This document shows, in pieces, positions 16,478 through 25,095 of a stretch of DNA of 64,000 nucleotides; position 1 is the stretch's first letter, and the number at the start of each line of letters is the position of its first letter. A program made the position numbers and the translations under genes. This DNA is from Sarcina sp034439435 (GTDB lineage: Bacteria; Bacillota; Clostridia; Clostridiales; Clostridiaceae). Under the pieces are notes generated by a model that was not told where the DNA came from, did no database searches, and saw nothing but the letters and a program-made list of their open reading frames with translations. Where the stretch lies: positions 434,001-498,000 of the forward strand of contig NZ_JAPCKJ010000002.1 of NCBI RefSeq assembly GCF_034439435.1, in the 5' to 3' direction.

Positions 16478-16525
16478 TAGTAGATTGTACCAAGATTAAT
16501 TTATATTACTATCAGGTAACTGCAC
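16445..16525 (+). promoter_or_regulatory. Paired region with two competing folds before the methyltransferase gene
   Basis: Fold A: AATTAAT plus CTTGGT (to 16460) pairs with ACCAAG-ATTAATT (16489-16501). Fold B: GTGCAGTTA (16459-16467) pairs with TAACTGCAC (16517-16525), and CTGATAGTA (16474-16482) with TACTATCAG (16507-16515). They overlap at 16459-16460, so they form a pseudoknot or exclude one another. TAATTTTC follows fold B, a weak terminator tail. It may be an attenuator of the next gene or simply a terminator. Confidence 0.45.
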
Positions 16526-16568
16526 TAATTTTCTTATAATTAAAAAATTAAAGAAAAGAGGAACAGTT

Positions 16569-17327
16569 ATGAATTATAGTGAATTAAAAGAATTATGGCA
16601 AAAAGAAGAAAAAATAAATTTTAAGGGATGGGATTTTTCTTATCTAGGAAATAGATGGAAAAGTGAAGATTTACCTTGGAATTATAAAGATATATTGAAG
16701 AAATATTTAAATAAAGATTACAAGTTGCTTGATATGGGTACTGGTGGTGGAGAATTTTTGTTATCACTAAATCACCCATATAATAATACAGCAGTTACAG
16801 AAAAATGGGAACCTAATGTGAAGTTATGTAAAGAGCGTTTAGAACCACTTGGAATTGAAGTAAAACAAGTATTTGATGATAATGAATTGCCTTTTGAAGA
16901 TAACACTTTTGATATGGTTATCAATAGACAAGCATCCTTTAATATTAAAGAGGTAAAAAGAATATTAAAACCTAATGGACTATTTATTACTCAACAGGTT
17001 GGTTCTAAAAATAATAGAATATTATCAAAATCACTAATAAAAGACTTCAAAGCAAATTTTCCAGAAAACTCTTTAGCAAATGTATTAAAAGAACTCTCTG
17101 AAAACACCTTTGAGATTGTATATAGTAATGAATACTTTCCATATTTAAGATTTAATGATATTGGAGCAATTGTATATTACGCTAAAATAATAGAATGGGA
17201 ATTTCCAAACTTCTCTGTAGATAACTGCTTTAAAGAATTATGCAAATTAAATGAAGAATTAAATGTTAAGGGTTATATAGAGAGTTTTCAACATAGATAT
17301 ATTTTAACTTGTAGAAACTCAAAATAA
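16569..17327 (+). CDS. Class I SAM-dependent methyltransferase
   Basis: A 252-residue soluble protein. Motif I is LLDMGTGGGEFL (about residues 53-64), and FDMVINRQASF with the following RILKPNGLFITQQVG matches the later motifs of the Methyltransf_11/25 group. The N-terminal 45 residues are tryptophan-rich and may bind substrate. No substrate can be assigned. A good AAGAGGAA site precedes the ATG. The paired region upstream could regulate it. A bidirectional terminator at 17357 separates it from the convergent acetyltransferase. Confidence 0.85.
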   Translation: MNYSELKELWQKEEKINFKGWDFSYLGNRWKSEDLPWNYKDILKKYLNKDYKLLDMGTGGGEFLLSLNHPYNNTAVTEKWEPNVKLCKERLEPLGIEVKQVFDDNELPFEDNTFDMVINRQASFNIKEVKRILKPNGLFITQQVGSKNNRILSKSLIKDFKANFPENSLANVLKELSENTFEIVYSNEYFPYLRFNDIGAIVYYAKIIEWEFPNFSVDNCFKELCKLNEELNVKGYIESFQHRYILTCRNSK

Positions 17328-17356
17328 TCCTAATCTTAAATTTATAAGAATTATAA

Positions 17357-17385
17357 AAAACAGACAAGTATTCCTTGTCTGTTTT
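17357..17385. terminator. Bidirectional terminator between convergent genes
   Basis: AAAACAGACAAG / CTTGTCTGTTTT with a five-base loop. It lies between the methyltransferase stop and the acetyltransferase stop. Confidence 0.85.
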
Positions 17386-17396
17386 AATTATTTTTA

Positions 17397-17828
17397 TTAA
17401 TATAATTTTCTAAAGCCTAATACCCCATCTACAAAGCCAACCTTCTCATAGAATTTATGAGCAGATTTTCTGTAGTCTGATGAAACTATGATGGCATAAT
17501 TACAGTTTTTCTCTTTGGCAAACTTATCTGCTTCACCCATAAGTTTTTTTCCGATTCCCATGCCTCTTGTGTTTTCCTTAACAACAACATCCTCTATAAC
17601 TAAAAATGGTTCTCCCATAGAAGCTAAAGATTTACAACAAACTCCAAGGATTGAACCTAAGAGCTCCTCTCCTTTTTTAGCTGCAATAAGATAGTAGTTG
17701 TCGTCTTGAAGCATTTCTTCATATAATTTTGTTGCATCCCCAACTTTATTTTCAAATGGTACAATCTCTTTGTAAAGCTCTAAAAGTTGTGGAATATCCT
17801 CTTTTTGTAGTCTTTCAATTTTAATCAT
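17397..17828 (-). CDS. GNAT family N-acetyltransferase
   Basis: A 143-residue acetyl-CoA-dependent acyltransferase. The coenzyme A-binding motif A is VVVKENTRGMGIGKKLM (about residues 82-98) and the C-terminal SAHKFYEKVGF is the usual motif B. Substrate unknown. The region before the ATG is AT-rich with no clear Shine-Dalgarno sequence. It stands alone, convergent with the methyltransferase gene. Confidence 0.88.
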   Translation of the reverse strand: MIKIERLQKEDIPQLLELYKEIVPFENKVGDATKLYEEMLQDDNYYLIAAKKGEELLGSILGVCCKSLASMGEPFLVIEDVVVKENTRGMGIGKKLMGEADKFAKEKNCNYAIIVSSDYRKSAHKFYEKVGFVDGVLGFRKLY

Positions 17829-17869
17829 AATTTTTTAGTTTAAAAATAATATTATATTACCTTAAACCA

Positions 17870-18090
17870 TAAACCTCCATCCCTATTATATTTTGTTTCC
17901 TCATATATCTCATATTTTTCTTAGCATAATTAAGCTATTATTTTTCAATATTATCCTTGTTATCCTTTATCTTTTCAATATTATTTTTATTGTTATTTAA
18001 AATCTCTAAAGCCCCTTATACATTATCTTTACCTACTGGAATACTTAATGCTTGCTTTTTTCCATACTTAATTAAAATAGAGTTTTTATT
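17870..18090 (-). pseudogene. Possible decayed coding sequence
   Basis: One minus-strand frame reads protein-like over about 60 codons (KQALSIPVGKDNV, stop, GALEILNNNKNNIEK, stops, LNYAKKNMRYMRKQN), broken by three stop codons and with no start. It may be the remnant of a gene, but the lysine/asparagine-rich composition is also what random AT-rich sequence gives. Confidence 0.25.
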
Positions 18091-18110
18091 TTAGCCAAAT
18101 CAAATTAAAT

Positions 18111-18500
18111 TTATTTGCAAATAACATTAAAGCTTCCTTTGTGATCATGACCATTAAATTTTATTGTATATTTACCACTCTCTTCAATTGGAATCTCAAA
18201 GCTTGATGTAGAAATGTTGAATTCTTCAAAAACAACTGTGTTCTTTCCATCTCTAATAATTAAATCTAACTCTCCACTTTCAGACTCAACGTCAACCTTG
18301 AAAGACTTCACTTCCTCTTCTTTCAATTTTATATTTATATACTTGGAACCATCAAATTTTTCATAAGATACCTTCCATGAATTATTCTTTAAACCTTCTG
18401 TACACTTATACTGTGAAAAACACCCTTTAGATCCTGTACATCCTATAAGAATAGTACAAAAAAATAAACTATCTGCCATAATAGAAAGTAACTTTTTCAT
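18111..18500 (-). CDS. Small lipoprotein, paralogue of the one at 42846
   Basis: A 129-residue secreted protein with a basic N-terminus, a hydrophobic segment and a likely lipobox ILIGC (Cys at about residue 21). The mature part is beta-rich: SYEKFDGSKYINI, SGELDLIIRDGKN and a C-terminal SGKYTIKFNGHDHKGSF. It aligns over its whole mature part with the lipoprotein at 42846-43223 (SYEKFTGKYYKKI, GELLLLLLDKNDN, NGYYRFTAIGINHSGDF). The repeated pattern of a small beta domain ending in HxGxF suggests a family of surface lipoproteins. AAGGGGA precedes the ATG. Function unknown. Confidence 0.7.
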   Translation of the reverse strand: MKKLLSIMADSLFFCTILIGCTGSKGCFSQYKCTEGLKNNSWKVSYEKFDGSKYINIKLKEEEVKSFKVDVESESGELDLIIRDGKNTVVFEEFNISTSSFEIPIEESGKYTIKFNGHDHKGSFNVICK

Positions 18501-18805
18501 CTCTATCCCCTTTCTTAATTAATTCATGATTAAATCCACTAAAGAATTTATTCACTAGGTTAATATTTTTTATGAACTCATTCTTAAAGCTCCTATAAAT
18601 TTTCCACTTCCGTCCATCCTAAAACAATTTATAAAAAATATACTTTTATCACTTGTATATTATAATTTTTATTATTAAATATCTTTAGTAAGCAAGACTT
18701 GTCCAATCTTTTAAATATAAAAATTTGCTTAAATTCAATATAGATTTATTTTATCACTTGAAATATTATAATTAAAAACTTTAAACATATTATTCTCAAA
18801 AAATT

Positions 18806-18844
18806 AACCCTTATTGAAATTTATTCAAAATTACAATAAGGGTT
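18806..18844. terminator. Hairpin, terminator-like
   Basis: AACCCTTATTG / CAATAAGGGTT, 11-bp perfect stem. The same stem occurs at 40124-40167. Confidence 0.5.
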
Positions 18845-18903
18845 ATTTACTAATAAATACTATTCAACAAATGTTTTTTAATCAGATATTTAAGTTTTTG
18901 CTT

Positions 18904-18982
18904 TGGCTATGTTTTAGGTCAATGTTGATTTAGAACATAGTCTTTAATTTAAACATATCTTAGGTGAAAATTGATTTTAAAT
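18904..18982 (-). repeat. Two dispersed repeat copies in tandem
   Basis: On the minus strand: TAAATCAACATTGACC then AAAACATAGCC (18935-18904), and a diverged copy, TTAAAATCAATTTTCACC then AAGATATG (18982-18951). Confidence 0.45.
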
Positions 18983-18998
18983 CTTCTTTTACACCTAC

Positions 18999-20147
18999 TT
19001 AATTTAAAACATCTCTATTCTTTTCTTTTTTTAGTAGCATTACTATTAATACTATAGAAATTACAATAAGAGCTCCATAGACAGTGTGCAATGTATACTT
19101 AGGAAATCCAAGTACTGTCATATTATTTAATCCTATATTCTTTAGAAAAGCTATTAACATTCCTAAAATAGGTACTTGTACTCCTATTAAAGCTACATAA
19201 TTTTTAACCTTGCTACTTACAAATAAGGATATGCTAGTTACCACAAAAGTCACTACGTATATAAGAAAAACTGATAGCATTATATATTGCCCAAAGGTTA
19301 AGTCAAACCATAATGTAATGTAATTAAATCTAGAATTTATGCTGCAATTCCAAAACTGCAAAGTATTATTTGGAATATACATAGCAAATAAGAATATTAG
19401 CTCTAAGGTTGCAATACCAAATGAGGTTATCATTGCTGAAATCACTTTTTTCTTCCCTATCTTTCTTCCCGTCTTAGAAGAGTATTGAAGAAGATTCACC
19501 TTATTTTTTTCATCTCTTAAAAATATTGGTGATATTATAAAGGCTACAGTTACAACAATAATTATTGAAAAGTTCGTTATTAAATTATTATAATTATCAA
19601 AAGTAACACGACTTAAGACTGATTGTGGCTGATCACTTTTTTCAAGCTCCTCTAATCTTTCCTGCCTATCTGGTGAAATCCCATTAGGTCCATACTCTTT
19701 ATCTAAAGTTCTTCCATAACTTGCTATTAAACTCTCTCTAGATTGCAATTCCCAAAATAGATATATATTCTCATTAAAATATACTTTTGAATGAAGTTCA
19801 TCAATTTTTCCACCATAATTTCCTTTTCCTAAACTATCTCTAAATTCTCTATATGATGTAATTCCAAGTTCTTTTGCATCCTCATCCTGCTTTAAATATT
19901 CATCTGCCTCTCTTTCTCTTAAGGCTGACTTCTCTTTAAAATTCTCAAATTCCTTTTCATCCATTGTAGTTCCATAATCCTTAAGCATTTCTACAGTTAG
20001 ATTAAAGTCTGGTGTTTCTGAACCATTTGGAAAATACTCTATCCAAAAGCTCACAAATAAATTACATATTATAAAAACTATTAACCCTAAAATTATTAAG
20101 CTTTTTATGCTAAAAAGCTTTTTTATCTCATTAATTATTATTCTCAT
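18999..20147 (-). CDS. ABC-2 type transporter permease
   Basis: A 382-residue membrane protein: one N-terminal helix (about 14-34), a large extracellular domain of about 150 residues rich in charged residues, then five helices to the C-terminus. This is the layout of bacteriocin/antibiotic-export type ABC-2 permeases. It is the last gene of the ECF sigma operon. Between it and the other permease lie 200 bases holding the remnant of a further permease whose C-terminus resembles this one. GAAGAGGTAAA precedes the ATG. Confidence 0.78.
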   Translation of the reverse strand: MRIIINEIKKLFSIKSLIILGLIVFIICNLFVSFWIEYFPNGSETPDFNLTVEMLKDYGTTMDEKEFENFKEKSALREREADEYLKQDEDAKELGITSYREFRDSLGKGNYGGKIDELHSKVYFNENIYLFWELQSRESLIASYGRTLDKEYGPNGISPDRQERLEELEKSDQPQSVLSRVTFDNYNNLITNFSIIIVVTVAFIISPIFLRDEKNKVNLLQYSSKTGRKIGKKKVISAMITSFGIATLELIFLFAMYIPNNTLQFWNCSINSRFNYITLWFDLTFGQYIMLSVFLIYVVTFVVTSISLFVSSKVKNYVALIGVQVPILGMLIAFLKNIGLNNMTVLGFPKYTLHTVYGALIVISIVLIVMLLKKEKNRDVLN

Positions 20148-20162
20148 ATTTTACCTCTTCAC

Positions 20163-20339
20163 TTAATTTAATATTTCTCTCTTACTCTCCTTTATAATTG
20201 CCATAGCTAAAAATACTATGGCAATTATAATAAATATTCCTTAGCCTATATGTAGTAGACATTTAGGCTACCAAACTGCTATGGTTCTATATAATCCTAC
20301 TTTCATTAAGAATATAAATGTACCTTCTAAAACTACCAC
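20163..20339 (-). pseudogene. Remnant of a third ABC permease C-terminus
   Basis: The minus strand reads EGTFIFLMKVGLYRTIAVW, stop, PKCLLHIG, stop, GIFIIIAIVFLAMAIIKES and ends KREILN. This aligns with the C-terminus of the next permease (LNNMTVLGFPKYTLH... to NRDVLN at about 19120-19000). Two in-frame stops and no start show it is dead. The arms TTGCCATAG / CTATGGCAA in it also form a hairpin. Confidence 0.65.
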
Positions 20340-20350
20340 TTATATTTCTA

Positions 20351-21607
20351 TTAAACTATATCTGTTTTCTTAAACCTTTTTATTAGGAAAAAGCTAAGTA
20401 TGGCCACAATAACTACATTACTTAATAAAGTACTAGTGACATAATGTTTTGAAGTCATAAATGCTCCTGCTTCAGCAAACCAAAATTGTGGATTTAGCGC
20501 TAGTACAAATACGTTATAGTTTGACCATATAACTAAAGGTGAACTCATACTGAATAATCCTGTCATCATAAATAAGGCTCCAAATAGTATAAAGAAAGCG
20601 AAAAATGCTTTATAGCTACTCTTTAAGAAGAGGCATAGGCAAAAGCTTATTCCTCCTGAAATAAGAGCTATTATGAATACTACTCCTATAGAGAGGATTA
20701 AGTTTTGTAAAACAGTAAGATTCAACCAAGATATATGCGGTCCTGATTCCCAATTTAAGGCACTACTAATTGGCACATTCCAAAGCTTGCTATAATCAAA
20801 TACAGTGAAATATATAATTAATGTAACTCCTAAAATAATGGCTGCAACTAAAAGCGAATACATAAGTCCAACGGAAAGCTTATCCAAAATCAACTTACGT
20901 CCTCTTTTTGTGGTAGAAACTAATCCTAGAATTTTATTTTCGCTTTCATAATTTACTAAGAAAGATACTCCTAAAACCACAAGTATCATTATTTCAATAA
21001 GACATGCTCCAATGACCTTCTTATATAATAAATTCTGAGTTTCATAACTTTTTCCAAAGAAGAATAAGTTCTTATGTTCACCATTATTCTTTAACTCTTG
21101 AAGTCTTTGCCCAAGCTCTTCATAATTTTTTCTAACTAAATCTGCAGCATCTCCTTTAAGTCCATACATACTTATAGTTCCCTCAGCCAAATCTGAAGCA
21201 TTTAACTTTTCAATTTCTGAAATAAAAACTGGAGTTGCATTTTTATATAGATTAATTATGCCTAATTCACTTATTAGTTCCTTATCATCCTCTGAAAAAA
21301 TTCCCTTTTCGTAATCTTCACTTATTAAAAATTCATCCATAGTTGAAAAAGTCTTATGAAGCTTTCTTTCTGTCATTTCATTTAATTGCTTCATTTTCTC
21401 ATCATACTTATTTTCTAATCCCTTAAGCATATCCTCATCAACTTTGTATCCAAATTCACTTATTAATTCATTAGTTCTCTCTAAATCCTCTTTAATATTA
21501 GAATTATTATAAATTAAGAGCATATTATAGATTAAGAAAATCCCTGTAAGAAATATGAATATTGGATTTCTAAAAAGCTTTTCCCATTCACCTCTTTTAA
21601 TTCCCAT
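20351..21607 (-). CDS. ABC-2 type transporter permease
   Basis: A 418-residue membrane protein with one N-terminal helix (about 15-33), a long charged extracellular domain (about 35-195) and five further helices. Layout matches the other permease in the operon, so the two likely form a heterodimer with the ATPase encoded just upstream (three-base gap). GGAAGGGTAA precedes the ATG. The substrate is unknown; this type often exports or senses antimicrobial peptides or membrane-active compounds. Confidence 0.8.
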   Translation of the reverse strand: MGIKRGEWEKLFRNPIFIFLTGIFLIYNMLLIYNNSNIKEDLERTNELISEFGYKVDEDMLKGLENKYDEKMKQLNEMTERKLHKTFSTMDEFLISEDYEKGIFSEDDKELISELGIINLYKNATPVFISEIEKLNASDLAEGTISMYGLKGDAADLVRKNYEELGQRLQELKNNGEHKNLFFFGKSYETQNLLYKKVIGACLIEIMILVVLGVSFLVNYESENKILGLVSTTKRGRKLILDKLSVGLMYSLLVAAIILGVTLIIYFTVFDYSKLWNVPISSALNWESGPHISWLNLTVLQNLILSIGVVFIIALISGGISFCLCLFLKSSYKAFFAFFILFGALFMMTGLFSMSSPLVIWSNYNVFVLALNPQFWFAEAGAFMTSKHYVTSTLLSNVVIVAILSFFLIKRFKKTDIV

Positions 21608-21610
21608 AAC

Positions 21611-22483
21611 TTACCCTTCCACTTCTTCATCTCTATATTGATAAAGGAATACATCCTCTATATTAGGATTAACCTCAAGCCATTTTTCATCATCATGACT
21701 ATCACTTATAAATCTAGCCTTCATCATCCCACCATCTTGTTTTTCTGATAATAGAATATATTCCTTTCTAAACTCTTTACTTTCCTCAAAAGTCATTGAA
21801 GTCTCGTAAACCATTCCATCTAAGGTGCTACATATACTCTCGATAGAATCTTTGTATAAAACCTTATGATCCTTAATCATAATTACCTCATTTGAAATAA
21901 ACTCAATATCTGAAACTATGTGAGTTGAAATTATTACAATTCTCTCTCTTGATAAATCACTTAGAAGATTTCTAAATCTAACTCTCTCCTTAGGATCTAA
22001 TCCTGCTGTTGGTTCATCTAATATAAGTATCTTTGGATCATTTAATAAGGCTTGAGCTATTCCAACCCTTTGAATCATTCCTCCTGAAAAACCCTTCATC
22101 TTTTTATTTGAAACCTCTTCTAAAGATACAATCTTTAATAGCTCTTTCACTCTCTCTACAGCATCTTCCCTCTTTATTCCCTTTAATGCTGCTAAGTATA
22201 ATAAAAACTTTGTTGGTGTATAGTTTCTATAGTAGCCAAAATCCTGAGGTAAATATCCTATAATATCTCTATACTCACTATCTAATGACACAATATCTGT
22301 ACCCTTATAAAGAATCTCTCCACTAGTTGGAAAAATTAATGTGGTTAAAAGCTTAATTAAGGTTGTCTTTCCAGCTCCATTAGGTGCCAAAAGTGCATAC
22401 ACCCCATTACTAAACTCTAAATTTATCTCCTTAAGAGCACAAAAACTTCCATATTTCTTACTTACATTATTAACAACTAACAT
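21611..22483 (-). CDS. ABC transporter ATP-binding protein
   Basis: A 290-residue ATPase. Walker A is APNGAGKTTL (about residues 34-43), the Q-loop is in GYLPQDFGYY, the signature is FSGGMIQR and Walker B is ILILDEPTAGLDP, followed by the His switch ISTH. The last 80 residues are the extra C-terminal domain common in export ATPases of this type. It overlaps the upstream gene by seven bases, indicating translational coupling. It energises the two permeases encoded downstream. Confidence 0.92.
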   Translation of the reverse strand: MLVVNNVSKKYGSFCALKEINLEFSNGVYALLAPNGAGKTTLIKLLTTLIFPTSGEILYKGTDIVSLDSEYRDIIGYLPQDFGYYRNYTPTKFLLYLAALKGIKREDAVERVKELLKIVSLEEVSNKKMKGFSGGMIQRVGIAQALLNDPKILILDEPTAGLDPKERVRFRNLLSDLSRERIVIISTHIVSDIEFISNEVIMIKDHKVLYKDSIESICSTLDGMVYETSMTFEESKEFRKEYILLSEKQDGGMMKARFISDSHDDEKWLEVNPNIEDVFLYQYRDEEVEG

Positions 22484-23262
22484 AAAATTTCTCTCCTTTT
22501 CTTATACCTATAATTTATTAATTCCTTTAAACTCTTCACATACAGCACTATGCATACAAGTGAAATAATTATATGAATATACATTGGAACTTCCATTAAA
22601 AACTTTAAATAATAAGTCTCATTACCACTACTTAGAAGTAAGTTTCCAAGAATCCATCCAAATATAATAAATACTTTTGAAAACATACTCTTAAATTTTA
22701 TTAGTGAATATAAAAACACAATTGAAAATAAGAATAAACCTGTAATTGATAGTATGATCATCCTTGAGGCATTCACTTCTTTGTTTATCATACTCATGAA
22801 AAGTATGACCACTGTATTTAGAAGGATACTTCCCACACTAAATATGAACATTCTTAAAGCTGAAATTTGATATAGATTATATTTACAAGTCATCTCCAGT
22901 TGGAAAACTCCCCTTGCCTTTGAGTTGTAGAAGGAAAATAAAACAACACTTAGGTAAAGTATTGGAGAAACTATGAAAATAAACTTATATAAATTTTCTA
23001 TGTCACCATTGCTTAAATTCATCATGGAAAAAAATGATATGAAAGCTCCTGATAGGAATATAACTCCTAACTCACTTTTATCATGAAATATATTTCTAAA
23101 ACCTAATTCTTTAAAGGCATTCTTTAAGTAACTAAAAAATGATATCTTAGGTTTAACCCCTTCCTTAAGTATTTCATCTAACTCTCCTAAATCTAATTCT
23201 GGAACTTCTATTTCAAAGTCCATGTCTGGAATATTAAAATCCTCTTTTTCTCTACTCAACAA
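22477..23262 (-). CDS. Membrane protein of the ECF sigma operon, candidate anti-sigma factor
   Basis: A 261-residue protein: an acidic, soluble N-terminal part (about 1-60, with FEIEVPELDLGELDEIL) and six hydrophobic segments after it. It overlaps the sigma gene by 11 bases and the ATPase by seven. A soluble N-terminal region attached to a membrane domain, encoded directly after an ECF sigma factor, is the usual arrangement for an anti-sigma factor; no zinc-binding HxxxCxxC motif is seen, so this stays inference. Start TTG at 23262 or 23259, behind GGAGGTG. Confidence 0.65.
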   Translation of the reverse strand: MLSREKEDFNIPDMDFEIEVPELDLGELDEILKEGVKPKISFFSYLKNAFKELGFRNIFHDKSELGVIFLSGAFISFFSMMNLSNGDIENLYKFIFIVSPILYLSVVLFSFYNSKARGVFQLEMTCKYNLYQISALRMFIFSVGSILLNTVVILFMSMINKEVNASRMIILSITGLFLFSIVFLYSLIKFKSMFSKVFIIFGWILGNLLLSSGNETYYLKFLMEVPMYIHIIISLVCIVLYVKSLKELINYRYKKRREILC

Positions 23263-23812
23263 TTTTCACCTCCAATACTTTCTTTATTTTTCTAATAGTG
23301 GCATAATACCTAGTCTTAACAGTGGACTCTGATATCTCAGTCAAAGATGCAATTTCCCCAAAGGTCATATCTCCAAAAATCTTTAATCTAAGAATTTGTT
23401 GAAGATCTGTATTTAAGGTATTAAGCACTTCTAAAATCTCATTAACATCCTCCTTAAGCTGAAATGACTCCTCTAATTCATTTTCATATCCTATTAATCC
23501 TTCATCAATTTCATCCACAATAGTAACGTATTTATAATATGTAGACCTGTAATTATCAATTATCTTATTACTAGCTATTTTATAAAGCCATGTCCTAAAA
23601 GAGGCCTTTCTTTCATCGAAACTCTCTATAGACTTAAGCATAGAAATAAATATTTCCTGAGTTAAATCCTTAGATAGCTCCTCATTTGATGTTTGCCTAA
23701 AAACATAGGCAAAGATTTCCTTATAATAAGATTTAACAAGTTCTCCAGCTGCCCTTTTATCATTTTTCTTTTTTACAAGGGTTATTAATTTCTTTTCATT
23801 AATTCCTCTCAC
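23252..23812 (-). CDS. ECF-type RNA polymerase sigma factor
   Basis: A 186-residue sigma-70 family protein. Region 2 spans about residues 25-95 (DLTQEIFISMLKSIESF and SFRTWLYKIASNKIIDNYR, the -10-binding part) and region 4 about 125-180 (LRLKIFGDMTFGEIASLTEISESTVKTR, the helix-turn-helix that reads the -35). It heads a five-gene operon with a membrane protein, an ABC ATPase and two permeases. The start is GTG with a poor ribosome binding site, so it may lie elsewhere. The operon resembles in plan the sigY-yxl operon of Bacillus. Confidence 0.88.
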   Translation of the reverse strand: MRGINEKKLITLVKKKNDKRAAGELVKSYYKEIFAYVFRQTSNEELSKDLTQEIFISMLKSIESFDERKASFRTWLYKIASNKIIDNYRSTYYKYVTIVDEIDEGLIGYENELEESFQLKEDVNEILEVLNTLNTDLQQILRLKIFGDMTFGEIASLTEISESTVKTRYYATIRKIKKVLEVKIVE

Positions 23813-24398
23813 CTGCCATTTCTAATAAACTTTATTCTAAATATTAGGCTATTTTCTTATTTAGCGTTAAATTTCAAATAGATCTTTAAGACTATCTTAA
23901 TAAGAAACACCTTTTCACTTCGCTCAAATGTGTAAGTTCAAAGTGCAAAATTAAAAGTTTTGATTTTCACTTAAAAGTTTCTTACACCTATTTATTCGTA
24001 AAAGAGAAAAAAATAGTTTTACTTTTTTAGAAAAATTTATAAAAAAAATTCTACAAGTCATATATTAACTTTTTTCTACAAATAAAAATAGAGATAATCT
24101 TTAAACTATCTCTTCCTCTTTAAAATATTTAGTTAAGACATATTTATATTTTCTTCTATAAAATCTTTTGGGCTATTTATATAGATTATCTATATGAATT
24201 ATTAGAGAACTTATTTCTTTACTTTTTTCTCAAAAACCTTAAAATCTTAAGTTTCTTGATAATATAATCCATTTGGTTAAAACAGTGTATAATGTATATA
24301 TAATCCATTATGATATTTATTATTTTTTATTAATTAAACTAATTACAATTAGTGTTGATTTTGATAGATAGTTTAAAACTATTTTAGGAGGTAATATT
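23813..24398. other. Divergent intergenic region
   Basis: Holds the upstream regions of the ECF sigma gene and of the zinc-ribbon gene. Visible: an imperfect long-range inverted repeat (TAAGAAAC near 23901 with GTTTCTTA near 23977), TATAAT-type sequences at about 24285-24305, and a minus-strand dispersed repeat relative at about 24345-24365. No clear ECF-type promoter recognised. Confidence 0.35.
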
Positions 24399-24698
24399 AT
24401 GCGAAAATGTGTTAAATGCAAAGAAAAGTTTTCATATATAGACCTACTAGTTGCATTATGGGGATTTTCTGGATATGGCTATATTAAATGTAGTAATTGT
24501 AACACTGAATATAAGGTTATTCCATTATCTAGAGTAATCATTTCATTATTGATAGTATTCCCTTTTCTTATAGAAGGTTACATTAAATCCTTTAATTTCT
24601 CATATTGTATTCTATACCTAATTATCATTATTCCTATGACTCCATTCATGGTAAGATTTAAAGAAAGTAATGATAGTAAGAAATATATGAAATTATGA
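24399..24698 (+). CDS. Zinc-ribbon membrane protein (TIGR04104-like)
   Basis: A 99-residue protein. CVKCKEKF at the N-terminus and CSNCNTEY about 25 residues later give a four-cysteine zinc ribbon, followed by two membrane helices and a charged end. The CxxC-20-CxxC layout is that of a Firmicutes family of short putative zinc-finger proteins. TAGGAGG precedes the ATG. Its stop overlaps an upstream in-frame start of the next gene. Role unknown. Confidence 0.72.
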   Translation: MRKCVKCKEKFSYIDLLVALWGFSGYGYIKCSNCNTEYKVIPLSRVIISLLIVFPFLIEGYIKSFNFSYCILYLIIIIPMTPFMVRFKESNDSKKYMKL

Positions 24699-24727
24699 AA
24701 ACAACTAAATTTACGGAGGTTATGAAA

Positions 24728-24940
24728 ATGAAAGATTCTTTAAAAATATCCAAATTTGGTATCTATGTTTCTTTGTTTGGTATGATTGTAATTCTACTAA
24801 GTATAATTTATTCAATAATTAAAGGTCATCCACTAAGAAATTCATATACATTACTTGCTGCTATGACCACTATACTTTGTTCTAACCTTGCAATTTATAG
24901 TTCAAATAAGAAAAAATGTGATAATAATACTTCTAAGTAA
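24728..24940 (+). CDS. Small two-helix membrane protein
   Basis: Start chosen at the ATG at 24728, eight bases after GGAGG; the ATG at 24722 and the one at 24695, which overlaps the previous stop, fit the site worse. The product (about 70 residues) has helices at about 9-29 and 40-57 and a polar, lysine/asparagine-rich tail. It is probably co-transcribed with the zinc-ribbon protein. Family not recognised. Confidence 0.55.
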   Translation: MKDSLKISKFGIYVSLFGMIVILLSIIYSIIKGHPLRNSYTLLAAMTTILCSNLAIYSSNKKKCDNNTSK

Positions 24941-25095
24941 ATTATATATAAGGATTTATTTTAAAACATTATTGATTTTCAAATAAAACCTTATATTAAA
25001 ATTAAACTTATGAAATTTATTCTTTGCGTCAAAATTTCATATAGATTTAGATAAAATTATGAAAGCAATAGAAAGTTATTTAAAGGAGATGCCAA

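Larger units (their letters stand above)
18501..18998. other. Gene-free stretch with a hairpin and two repeat copies
   Basis: No ORF. Contains the hairpin at 18806-18844 and two minus-strand copies of the dispersed repeat at about 18904-18935 and 18951-18982. Confidence 0.5.
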
